DNA of 64,000 bases, from positions 374,167 to 438,166 of the forward strand of contig CAMXCT020001113.1 in the NCBI GenBank assembly GCA_947184155.2, in the 5' to 3' direction. The notes beneath the pieces were generated by a model. It was given only the letters and a program-made list of their open reading frames with translations, ran no database searches and had not been told where the DNA came from. The stretch is from Cladocopium goreaui (Eukaryota > Sar > Dinophyceae > Suessiales > Symbiodiniaceae). The translations under genes were made by a program, and so were the position numbers. This document shows, piece by piece, positions 1 to 12,800 of this stretch. The stretch's first letter is position 1. Every line of letters starts with the position of its first letter.

Positions 1-412
1 ATACCGGAGGGTATGGCTTTTCACTGCTGGTTTTCCTGAATGTTCAATGCACAAACTATTGGCATGTATTCCATAGCTATAGTAGTTTCACAGGCCATTG
101 GTCAAGTAAAACATATTAAAACATGTTCGCTGTGTAATCAACCACCAGAAATACCAAGCATCATGGGGACATAGTGGGGATATCTCATGGTATATTGCAG
201 GGTGGCGACACAGTTTGTGAGCTTTTGGCTAATAAGTAGGCCAAGTGTTGTGTGTATGGTAGACAGTCATATATCTATAGTAAGTGGAATTGTAAAGCAA
301 TTTATAGTTGGGGTGTCTGAAAAAAGGGAAACCCCAACCACCCATGGTAAAAAAACGATGTTTTCCGAAGGAAAACTGCTATGAGCGGGGATAATGAGGA
401 TAGCCTTCACTA

Positions 413-528
413 CTTAGATGGGCCATGGAGTTAGTTAGCTAGTTAGTAAATGGAATATAGTTGGGATTTTTTGTGGGTTATATCCCCAGTTACTAACCAG
501 GAATCGTTAATCCCATGGCCCATCTAAG
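413..528. mobile_element. Inverted-repeat element, family E
   Basis: Ends CTTAGATGGGCCATGG and its complement, flanked by TA on both sides, which suggests a TA target duplication as in Tc1/mariner-like MITEs. Confidence 0.85.
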
Positions 529-727
529 TACTTTCAAACAAACCCAAATGGAGGAAGCCTTTAAGGCAAGCAAGAGACGTTTTGCTAATGGCGGATCAAC
601 CGACATCCCACCTCTCTTGGTTACACAAAGAATATTTCCCATGCTATATGTTAATGAAATGCTCGATAAATCACCAGGGAAATACATCAACTCACAAAAA
701 TCTAGTGGTAAATCAAATCTTTTCTCT

Positions 728-893
728 CTAAATGTCCCAATCTATGCGTTTTTCAAATGGCGCTACGCCATCCCCCGTCCCGTCGCCAAGGCACGTCAAG
801 GCCTGTGGCTTGTGCACTGGAGGTCGCGAACCCTCATAGGTTGACGCCAAGATCAAGGCACTTCGGGCGTTGATGCGCCCGCCCGTGGCGCTG
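728..893 (-). CDS. Subtilase exon 12 (C-terminal end with stop)
   Basis: The minus frame reads SATGGRINARSALILAS, the usual end of an S8 domain (the GGRLNA-type helix), and continues as a hydrophilic tail ending FEKRIDWDI before a TAG at 728-730. The acceptor is probably the AG just above 893. Whether the tail is real or the exon ends earlier is not certain, but the GC-rich composition runs to about 760. Confidence 0.75.
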
Positions 894-3800
894 CTGTTTT
901 GAAGCCTCGCTGTGCACGCGATGCACGCGCGTGCTGGGAGCGTGTTGGAGCGACAATCAAGGGGATTTCATGGTGGAAAATGTGAAAATCAATGGCTTGG
1001 TTAGTGGTATAGTTGCTGGTTGTTATTGGATTATGTGATTTCATGTGAACAATAACAATGGAATTCAAGAGGATTTAACAAAACAAGAATCGGGACTTAA
1101 ATGCAAACATGAATGAATGGAAAGCAATGGGGATATAACCAAAAAAGGTGATGGTTGGGTACATCTGAAAATGTCTGTGATTGACCCCCAAGATTGCATT
1201 TTTAATCGTGAAAAGCAGCCAAACACCCATTGGTTTTTGGAGGTGTTGGCACTAACCCTATTTTCAGGGGAACAAAAAAAACAAATAGACCTTGACCATC
1301 ACTTCACCTTTTCTTTAGTGTATTATGTAAGACCCACGTGTGAGGGAGAAACACACCTTCTTCACCTGGGAAACTTTACCTCTAAGGCATTTAGAGGATT
1401 TTAGAGGTAACACAATGCTGGCTTATTTTCTTTAGTTATCCTACAGCTCAAACACCGAGACTGAGACTGTCAGAAAATTGTAGGGGTCTAAACACCTTCG
1501 AATTGAGGGTATAACTGGAGCATTAAGGCTTATGAATTGATGATTCCAACATGTAACTACTAAGTGGTGCCCCCGGTCGATAGCGTTCAGTTGGTGCACA
1601 TAACTCCAATAACTATGGTTTATGGTACGTAAATAAGTATACTTACTGGGGTTTACAAACCAACTTATAACTGGGGGGCCCACATTGTATATGGTTTATA
1701 TGCTTAATATTGGTTAATAATTAGTTAATGATGGTTCTTTGACAATCTGGTCGGTGGTATACCTACCCCTCTGAAACATATTAGTCAGTTGGGATGATTG
1801 TTCCCAATATATTGAAAAATAAAAAATGGTCCAAACCACCAACCAGTATTGACTATATTAGTTAATAATTGTTAATAATGATTGGTTAACATGGCAAATA
1901 TCTCTTAATTAGTTCTTAATAATTCGCCCTGTGGATCCAAACACTTCCTGAGAAGATACTTAACCCCCCAAATCATACCCCAAACACTTCCTAAGAAGGT
2001 ACTTGGATCCATAGGGTAGTTAATAATAGTTGAGAAGTTAAGAATGGAACATCATGAACATTGCAGCCATCTCCTTTCGCCCAAGCCGCGCATCTTCTCG
2101 TGTTGCTGAGTCCAAGATGATTTCGATGATCTGGCGCGCGCAAGGCGACATTTTTAGAACACAAAACACGTTGAATGCAAACGACATCAACCAATGGGGA
2201 GACTTATTTGGTTTTGATTAGATGTAATAGAATTGAATGAGATTTAAGGGAGATGTTCTGGGATTTTGTTTTATGGGTTTTAATGTTTTTAATGGTCATT
2301 TGTATAAATCACAGGTGCGAAGTGCGAAGCAACAATTCCTGAAGATTCAATAGGGATTTACTAAGGCCATGATACAGTTGCCAATTTTCCTATGGTTTTC
2401 CTATGATTTTCCTATGGTTTTTGTTAAGTTACCAGAGGGTACATCCCATGTTTGCTGCCTCCCCAGTCTTCCCGGTGCCCCCGCGGTGCCCCGGTGCCTG
2501 TGGCATGGTCAGCTGCGGTCGGAAGAGCCAAATCAGCGCCGCCAGACCCGAGACGTGTGGCGTGGCCATTGAGGTGCCACTGAGGGAGGCGTATTTGCCC
2601 CCCGGAACTGTGGAGTAGATGCCGCTTCCTCGGCGGATTTTCTGGCTATATTTAGATGGGCCATGGAGTTAGTTAACTAGTTAGTAAATGGATTGTAATT
2701 GGGATATAGGAGGTTATATCCCCAGTTACTGAAGATTACCCTCTGGTAACTTAACAAAGACCAATTCGGAAAATCATCGGAAAACCATAGGAAAAGATGG
2801 GCATTTCCAGATTTTGCTAGCTGATTTATGACAGCGAACTGAAACATGGTCATTTTCACTGGGTAAATCCACTATTTCAATGGCCATTTTCAATAGCTAT
2901 GTAAACTGGTTCCTCGGGGGATCAAAAAAGCTATAATATATACTTAGATGGGCCATGGGATGTTGCCGATTCCTGGTTAGTAACTGGGGATTTGTTAACC
3001 TCTTATATCCCAATGAAATAATCCATTTACTAACTAGTTAACTAACTCCATGGCCCATCTAAGTAGATCATGTATAATAAGTATAGATATCATACAGGGA
3101 ACCTACTGTACATAATATTATATAATACTGTGTATATTGGAATCGAAGTATAGTGATGTAGATGTACATTTCTACATGCATTGTAAATATGGGTGAGCTT
3201 TGCCCCTGCGTTGCTTCGCGTTAGCAGTGTCCAAAAGTCCTTGATGTTGGTGTAAAGAACATCAATTATATCTGCGGAGTTATATCAAGAATATCTGGGG
3301 GAGTCTTGGGTAGGTAGATATGTATATACTATATCATGGATTTGCTTAAGGAACCACGAAAAAACAACAAATGGATTCCCCTTAAATTTAGCCTTTCCAT
3401 TGATTCCCCAGTCGTAGTGGATTTCCCAATCCAAGATATATTAATGCAGTATATATAAATATATGTATATATATATATGGGTGTTTCTGACTGACTTCAC
3501 CATGTAAAACTGTGGGATTAGATGGACCACCGTTGAACCATTGAAAAAAATATAACAAAGCTGCAAGTGATGAGGTAAATATCATGTACAAACTATTGGA
3601 AAAATATGTGTTCTATCCTTTTCTATCAGGTTCTGTACGTTTTGGGGCTCTCATAGAATGGGCACAGTTATATAAATCCTTGAAGAAGCACAAGTCACAA
3701 GTGGGGATGTGAACGGGTATAATGCACACAAACATGGATAAAATTGTAGAATGGTTTTAATCAGGGATGCAAGATCACAAGACTATATAATTACACAAAA

Positions 3801-6800
3801 AATATGGGATGTCGCTTCTCTCAGACTGAACTAAGAATGACTGAGCCACCAGTTCAGTGATCATCCTTGAATCAAAAAATATCAAAAACACGGTACCCTT
3901 CAAGTGAGCGCGTCCCATCATCCAGCAGATGTTTTCTTGCCGCAAAGGGGCTTGAACAAGGGTAAACATGGGTAAACAATCCCTACAGTTCCAAACACCT
4001 TCTGAGATAAAACACCTTCTCAGAAGGTATAACTGGAGCACTAGGGAATAGTAAACATATCATATAGATTTTTTTTGGCGCCCCAAAAAAAGATAGAACG
4101 TGTTTCCAAGATGTTATAGATGATATTTATAGCTATTGAAAATGACCATTAATAGTGGATTTTCCCTTTAAAAATGGTGATTTTCAATAGCTATGTTAAA
4201 TTACCAGAGGGTACTTCATAGTTCCAGGTTCAACAAGTTTTCTATCTTTGTGGGGGTTGCTGTATATATTGAATGTATCTCAACCCTAGTGAGCCCATCA
4301 ACACCGAAAGGACATGTTTGGTCCTGTTTGATCCACGAAACTTTACAGTAACCTTGAATCACCTGCAAAACACATGTTCTTTACTGGGCATGCCTCCCTT
4401 CCCCCAAAATAAAAATCAATTGAAAGCTAGTACAGTATAGAGATTATTCAAGTACACTATCCAAAGGTAGATCCAGTCAAGAAGTCCCACAAGTTGAATG
4501 TTTAAGAGCCCCTTTCATCAACTTCGATGGCAGAAATCCCCACATTCGAAATGGATGATGTTCCAGCCATCTTTGATGACCAGGAAATGGGTATATCATG
4601 GCATATCCCCATCAATTACTATTACTATCTAATATATCATAATATATCCCAATATCATGGTCTATTAAATATATAATTTACATATATGAAAAAAATATTT
4701 CACATTTATTAAATTTATTCACACTTACTATCCCAATATCATTAACTCACATGGTACTCTCTATTTTTATCCCAACAGCTAGCGCCAACATCGCCACCGA
4801 GAGTCCGGGTGCTGCGACGTCCACCGATTCCTTGCCATAGCACGAGAAGGAGGACAAGGAGCCCGTCTTTGTGGTCGATGCCTTGGATGATTCGGTGATG
4901 ATGACGAAGTTTTCCATACAAGGTGGTGCCCCCGGTCGATAGCGTTCAGTTGGTGAACATAACCCTTATAACTAGGACTTATGGTAGATATATCTATAGT
5001 TAATGGGATTATAAACCAACTGTCATGGGGGTACCCCCAAAAAAAAATCATCTATGGATCCAGTCGTAGCTTCTTAGGAAGTGGGACTGGGGTATGATGA
5101 CTGGGGGGTTATATAAGTATCTTCTCAGGAAGTGTTTGGATCCATAGGGATCATTCCCTTTTTTCGGCTTTTGCATGACCTTAAACCATCCAATTCAGAT
5201 TGGAACTTTCCATGACAACCATCCATTTCAATTGCGAACCATGGTGCTGGTATATGCAAACCTACATGACTGGGTGATTTTGGACAAGGGCAAATGTTGG
5301 TAAATATTCCAGCACCATGGAGCATATGGGTATTGAATGGTCTTGAAATGGATGATTTATTTCATGGAAATCCCAATCTGAATTGGATGGTTTGTTTCAT
5401 GGACAATCCTATCAGATAGATGATTTGGGGGTACCCCCATGACTTCGGAAACCAAACGTATATGGTGTTATGGGGATAGATTTTCCATAGAAGATTCAAT
5501 TCTGAAGCACCTCTGGGCAAGTTAAGATCAACTTGATCACCTTGAAAAATCAGTCAGGGATTGCAACAATAATGTCCTTTTGGTAAAAATAGAAGGGCCG
5601 GTTTGGTATACCATCTATCATCAAACATTTACCTGTTGTTAAAGGGGTTTCTTCAAACCCCTCTATTTTCATCAACCAACCAATGGGAAAAGGACATCTA
5701 TGGTTCGCAAGAAAGGAGACAAAGTCGTAGTCTTAAGGGAGCCATCTCAAAAAAAAACCAGGTGGGCGATGGCTGTGAAAAAACCACGGTGGTTCGATCT
5801 GAATAGCGATGGCGCGGGTCCTGAAGTAGATGGAGGTGTTCTTGAAGATGTGGGATTCCCAAGTCACCACGGGTTTCAATGCTAACATGGTCATCTGGTT
5901 GGTGGTTGACCTACCCACCCCTGAAAAATCATGGAGTTCGTGAGTTCGTCAGTTGGGATGATTATTCCATTCCCATATATGAAATGGAAAATAAAAGCCA
6001 TGTTCCAAACCACCAACCAGATCCTATGGTTTTCCTATGGTTTTCCTATGGTTTTCCTATGGTTTCCCCCCATGACTTGGATGATTTGGGGGGGTTTCCC
6101 CCCATGACTGGATGGAAACCTCCAGATTTTGTGGTCACACTCTCCAAATCCTCGAAGGCCTATTCCCAGTGGGCTGCAAGCTGCCACCTCTTTGGGGAGC
6201 TCAATGGCAAAAGGGCTGCGCTCAAAACATGTTTTCTTAACAATGCGGGTTGAGAAATGTTGAGTGTAGCTCCAACACTCTCCCAATTCAGGGAATATGA
6301 ATAGCCATAGCTTTGCTGACTCCCTCTCTTCACCAGATATAGCTGGGTGTTTAAGTTCCCATGTGCAAGGTGGTGCCCCATAGTTAGCTAAGTTGGTGAA
6401 CATAAGTCCAAGAACTATGGTTTATAGGTGATATATCGAACTAGTATTCATGGGATTATAAGCCATTTATAACTTGGGGGGGCACCACCTTGTGGTGAAT
6501 TTTTCCTACCCGTTTCACATCGGTTTCCAGTTGCCACGGAAATGATGTTCGACGGCGCATAGTTGGAGGGATAGTGCGGGATGGCATCGTTGTCGGAGCC
6601 CTGAACGAAACTTCGCCACGATCCCCGACGTTCGAGATCTAGTGTCGAACAGTTAATGGAAATGGGGATTTAACTAACCATTATACAGAAATGTATAATC
6701 TAACTGGTGTTTTATATATAACTACTATAGTTTCTGGTTGCTGGTGCAATTTCACCATCTTGAAAAATGATGGAGTGAAAGTCAGTTGGGATGATGACAT

Positions 6801-9800
6801 TCCCATATATTCTGGAAAAACAACATGTTTGAAACCACCAAGCAGAAACGAACACGAATGGACATGAATATACCCTGAATGCAATTTGTAATTGTAAATA
6901 GTATATATATATATATATTAATATATGCTTCTTTTTGGGCGTTGAATTTACAACATTACTCACCATACATGTTTTGACATCATGCTGGGATGATTTCAAA
7001 GCAGATCACCAGAACTCATCTGAGATTGTCATATAACTTTACCAACTTTACAAAAGTACTGAAACTTGAGTAACTGTAGCAACAATTAGTAACTATATCA
7101 CCATACATTGTAAAATATTGTAACTATCATAGTCCACTATATACCACTATCATGCACTATCATCAATAGTTTTGGCTATCATAGTACCACTATATACCAT
7201 TATATATCACTATATACCACTATCATCCACTATCAGAATTTTCATAGTACTTGGCTGAGTTGTACAAACATCAAGTCGCCTCGTTGCCCGCTGCCGCGAT
7301 GAACATCACACCAGCGCGCTGGGCGCGTTCAATGGCCACCTGCATCCCGCCAAGCCACGATTTTTCCGGTGCTGTGACAAAGTGGGGATTCAAACCCCCC
7401 AAAAAATGGTGATTTAATGGGATTTCAAGCGGATTTTATATATTTTATGGGATTCCATGGGATTTTTAATGGAATTTTTAACGGGATTTGAAATGGAAAT
7501 TGTGATGTTTGATCGGATATCATAGGATATCGACTCAGTGATATTTCATGGGATAACCATCAAACATTTGAAGTTAGCTAGTTATCGAGTTATTGACGGT
7601 GTTTTAGCATAAGCCATGAGGCTTCAGCCAAGAATGGGCACTGTATTCTACCCCAAAAAAAAACCTCCGATGGGCAATACATTGCATCGTCCAAAATCAG
7701 CTTTGCAAGCTCGGCACTACAGCTGCATCATGTAAAAACCATCGTAAGACCAACTAAAACCAATCAAAACCATAATCTTAGACTGTCGGTTAAACCAATT
7801 GTGGTTTTTGGAGAATCATCGTTGTATCATGTTGTATCCACATGACATGGACATTGATTTTCACAGGAAACGTCACATTTCGGTTCAGTGAACTATATAT
7901 CACCCATGACGGATCCATGTATGCTGCTATATATGGTGCTCCATGGATCCCATCAATATACGCCCTTTATGTTAGCATTAATATACCAGCATCATGGATC
8001 CGTCATGGGTCATGGTTCACGTTGAAATCACCATCTCATGTCATTAATTACATCGTGAAATCCATGGTATTTGTTGGCCATTGAACAATCACCGTCTGAC
8101 ATCCACAAAAATCCCAGTCGGACAGCCGGCTTACCCGGCCGCCGGTAAACGTTCACAAAAAACGAACTGGAAAGATCCACCATGCGATAAACATGGATAA
8201 ATCCACTATATTTCGACTGGGCCATGGCTTCTATGTCGCTATCATAAATCAGCTATAAATCCCCATGGAAATCCCCATTTTCCTATCCCATAGGATCCAT
8301 GGTGCTGGTATATATGCTAACATTTGGGGTATATTGATGGGATCCATGTTACCATATATAGCATACATGGATCCTATGGGTATGGATAAATCCACTATTT
8401 CGACTGGGCCATGGCTTCAATGTCGCTATCATAAATCAGCAAGCAAAATCACCCATGGAAATATATGAAATCCCCATTTTCCTATGGATTAGATCCACTA
8501 TTTCGACTGGGCCATGGCTTCAATGTCGCTATCATAAATCAGCAAGCAAAATCACCCATGGAAATATATGAAATCCCCATTTTCCTATGGATTAGATCCA
8601 CTATTTCGACTGGGCCATGGCTTCAATGTCGCTATCATAAATCAGCAAGCAAAATCACCCATGGAAATATATGAAATCCCCATTTTCCTATGGATTAGAT
8701 CCACTATTTCGACTGGGCCATGGCTTCAATGTCGCTATCATAAATCAGCAAGCAAAATCACCCATGGAAATATATGAAATCCCCATTTTCCTATGGATTA
8801 GATCCACTATTTCGACTGGGCCATGGCTTCAATGTCGCTATCATAAATCAGCAAGCAAAATCACCCATGGAAATATATGAAATCCCCATTTTCCTATGGA
8901 TTAGATCCACTATTTCGACTGGGCCATGGCTTCAATGTCGCTATCATAAATCAGCAAGCAAAATCACCCATGGAAATATATGAAATCCCCATTTTCCTAT
9001 GGATTAGATCCACTATTTCGACTGGGCCATGGCTTCTATGTCGCTATCATAAATCAGCAAGCAAAATCACCCATGGAAATATATGAAATCCCCATTTTCC
9101 TATGGATTAGATCCACTATTTCGACTGGGCCATAAATCAGCAAGCAAAATCACCCATGGAAATATATGAAATCCCCATTTTCCTATGGATTAGATCCACT
9201 ATTTCGACTGGGCCATGGCTTCTATGTCGCTATCATAAATCAGCAAGCAAAATCACCCATGGAAATATATGAAATCCCCATTTTCCTATGGATTAGATCC
9301 ACTATTTCGACTGGGCCATGGCTTCTATGTCGCTATCATAAATCAGCAAGCAAAATCACCCATGGAAATATATGAAATCCCCATTTTCCTATGGATTAGA
9401 TCCACTATTTCGACTGGGCCATGGCTTCTATGTCGCTATCATAAATCAGCAAGCAAAATCACCCATGGAAATATATGAAATCCCCATTTTCCTATGGATT
9501 AGATCCACTATTTCGACTGGGCCATGGCTTCTATGTCGCTATCATAAATCAGCAAGCAAAATCACCCATGGAAATATATGAAATCCCCATTTTCCTATGA
9601 ATTAGATCCACTATTTCCACTGGGCCATGGCTTCTATGTCGCTATCATAAATCAGCAAGCAAAATCACCCATGGAAATATATGAAATCCCCATTTTCCTA
9701 TGAATTAGATCCACTATTTCCACTGGGCCATGGCTTCTATGTCGCTATCATAAATCAGCAAGCAAAATCACCCATGGAAATATATGAAATCCCCATTTTC

Positions 9801-12800
9801 CTATGGATTAGATCCACTATTTCGACTGGGCCATGGCTTCTATGTCGCTATCATAAATCAGCAAGCAAAATCACCCATGGAAATATATGAAATCCCCATT
9901 TTCCTATGGATTAGATCCACTATTTCGACTGGGCCATGGCTTCTATGTCGCTATCATAAATCAGCAAGCAAAATCACCCATGGAAATATATGAAATCCCC
10001 ATTTTCCTATGGATTAGATCCACTATTTCGACTGGGCCATGGCTTCTATGTCGCTATCATAAATCGGCAAGCAAAATCCCCATGGAAATCTATGGAAATC
10101 ACCATTTTCCTATGGATAAATCCACTATTTCTATGGTCCATTTTCAATAGCTATCATAAATCAGCTATAAATCCCGTGAAATCCACATTTTCCTATGGAT
10201 TAGATCCACTATTTCTACTATAAATGGTCATTTTCAATAGCTTTTTCTATGGAAATCCCAGGCCGGGTATGGAACTCCCATGGACCACGTCGGACTCGGC
10301 ACCCGCATGGCCGAGGAGGATCCGCCCCCGCCCCAGGAGTTGCTGGTGATCTTGGCACCCATGGCCACAGCCTCGGCAGGTCATTTCGCTTTGGAAAAAA
10401 GAGAAAAAAGTGGTGATTTTCACAGAAAAATGGTGATTTCCATGGGATAAAACACCAGTTTTTGGATAAAACACCAGTTTTTTTTGTGGTTGCCCTTTTT
10501 TTGAATGATTTCAGCAAGATTTCATGAAGATTTCAGAGTTCAGAAGGTTTAACTATGTTTAACTCATAGGATTCTCATGGTATTTCATAGGATTGAACTA
10601 GGACAAAAATATGCTTGAATAGGATGTCATGATGATTTCAATAGATTTATATCATGGTTTTATATCATAAAAATATACCAAAAAACCTGTTGAAAACTCA
10701 AGACCCTAACTTTGAAACAAATGGTTTCAGAAGGTGATTCTGTGTTTTTTTGTTCGTGATTTCATGGTGAATTTATGAGACTGTAATGGGATTCATCAAT
10801 GGTGATGAAAAATGGTGACTTTGCAAACACTTCACCTGTACATCACCTATACATTCATGATGATTTTTCGTGCAACTGTTCACCAACAACAATGTTTTTT
10901 TTTCTGATACCAACAAGCATGCTGATTTCATGGCATAAAAAACATAAACAAGTGTGTTTTTCTTTATGGTGAAGATAAACCTGTAGTTTCAATGGGACCC
11001 AATCGCAAAGGGTGAACCCCCCCAAATGGCTAATTGGTCACCCAACCTGGGCCTCTTTGGTTTGTTCTGATGTTTCTTTACAAGGCTAACTTGACATTGT
11101 GGCCAAGCATCTTTAAGGAAGATTTGGGATTCCGACCGGTTCTTTACGGTTTATTTTCAGGTTTGTTTGCTACGATGGGTACAGGACTTAAATCGGAATA
11201 GTTGGGTATTGACAGGCTTACGATTTCTCTCGCACATGGATCAAGTATCAGTATATACTGGGGATTGGGGGTGAGTTTTTGGCCCTTACCAAAATAAAAG
11301 TTTGATTTTGGAACATGAGATGCAAACCTGCTGCCGAAGGTACGGAAATGAGTTAAAAAAAACACAGTACTTCCAACACCCATGGCTGAATCACCATTAA
11401 ATCATCATGAAATCACAATGAAACCTCCATGTTTGTTGGCCAATTCCATGAATTCACCTGTTTTCATGAGTTTTCATCTGGAAAAAACAGCAACCGAAGC
11501 ATCACCCGAGGTACGTAGTTCATTCAAAATCATCAAGTCACCATGAAATTTCATCTAAAATCATCATGTGTCCAACCAACATCACCATGTTCTGTTGCCA
11601 AAAATACACATACACCATAAAATCCCAGTCCAAAGCCAGGTCGAGGCGCGTAGTTCAGGCACTTGATGGCATCCGACGTGCGGCCGCCCCCTGAAGCGCT
11701 CAGGAATTTCAGCGCCATCAGCCGCACGCCGGCCCAGGCCACTCCGGCCACGCCCTCGGCATTGTTGCCATGGCCTGTGGCTGTGATGGCTGTGATGGCG
11801 GCTGGGCCGTTAAAATGGGTGATTTTTTGGGGGATTTCAACCGGGAAAAACGGAAGTATTATGGGATTAAACCAAAGAAAATGGAGGTTTTAGGGGATTT
11901 AACTAAAGAAAGGATAGAGGAAGGAGTGTGATTTGTTGGTTTATATCTGACACACCCCGGATTTATCTTAGTTATGTATATCTATTTATAATTCATGGTG
12001 TGAAACTAGGCCAACTTAGCAAACTATAGAGGGAACCACAAAGTATTGGATTTACCTCATCCTGATATATACGTGTCTATACGGTGTATATATATATATA
12101 TTTATATATATAATATACATACAGTATATAGAAGTGTTTTTGTAAATCTCATTATCTTCCACTGTATTATGTCAAAAAACAATAAAAATCATATATCCAA
12201 CCCATATGCTCCATGTATAAGTATATTTACCTACATCTATAGGTCATTTATGGGGTAAAGTTGGTAAATGACCCAAGTCTCTTGGTCAATCCCCTGTCGC
12301 ACCTGCTATGGTCCCAGCGCAGTGCGTGCCGTGCATCTGGTCGTCAAACGGATCCCCGTCGTCGTTGGCAAAGTCCGCGCCGTAGACGTCGTCGATGATG
12401 CCGTTGCCTGGTAGTGCCAGGTGGTGTTCCCAGAACTTCTTCGGGATTTCGCTTAGTCCAGCTTAGTTGCTTGGAAGAATTACTTGTAACTGGGTGCCGG
12501 TATAACTACCTCCATTACTGGCCACTTTTGGTGTGTGTATATATATAATATATATATATATAATGATAAAATAGATCCAACATATTTTATGTATCTATTC
12601 GTACCCCATACAGCCCATACAGTAATACATCTTAGTACGCCCTTAATCTTGGTCTCCAATCCGCCAATGCCATGGTCTCTGTGGTCCAAGTTGCCATCGT
12701 CATCGATTCCATTGTCCGGGATTTCGTTTGGATTGGTCCACATCCTCTCCTGAGTGAGCGACATCAGATGCTCGGCTTCGAAAACTCATTTTTTTCGCTT

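Larger units (their letters stand above)
895..2061. other. Last intron of the subtilase gene
   Basis: AT-rich stretch without supported coding sequence. It holds inverted-repeat elements of family D (1562-1689), B (1747-1846) and F (1931-2016). The short open frames seen here have no coding character. Confidence 0.6.
2627..4797. other. Subtilase intron, repeat-filled
   Basis: It contains a partial family E element (2651-2727), a full E element (2943-3063), a half family A element ending ACCAGAGGG near 4209, short TA microsatellites near 3450-3480, and otherwise AT-rich sequence. No exon was recognised. Confidence 0.55.
4882..6531. other. Subtilase intron with elements D, F, G and B
   Basis: Elements D (4919-5036), F (5052-5149), G (5238-5330), B (5895-6020) and D (6366-6492) cover much of the intron. 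CCTATGGTTTT is repeated in tandem at about 6024-6064. No exon was seen. Confidence 0.55.
7341..8382. other. Subtilase intron, part before the 103-bp array
   Basis: AT-rich sequence with two perfect-ended palindromic elements of the G type (7902-8010 and 8288-8380), and a degenerate forerunner of the 103-bp repeat near 8209-8270. No exon was recognised. Confidence 0.5.

Noticed and set aside
8383..10092. CRISPR-like direct repeats
   Set aside because: The repeats are contiguous 103-bp units without unique spacers, in a eukaryotic context.
8465..10223. Series of overlapping 69-codon frames starting MKSPFSYGLDPL
   Set aside because: The same frame recurs every 103 bp by the satellite period, ends in a stop each time, and the family A origin is non-coding.
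12695..12749. EF-hand calcium loop suggested by DDDGNG
   Set aside because: The surrounding WTNPNEIPDNGIDDDGNG is a known S8 peptidase segment, and the flanking helices of an EF-hand are missing.
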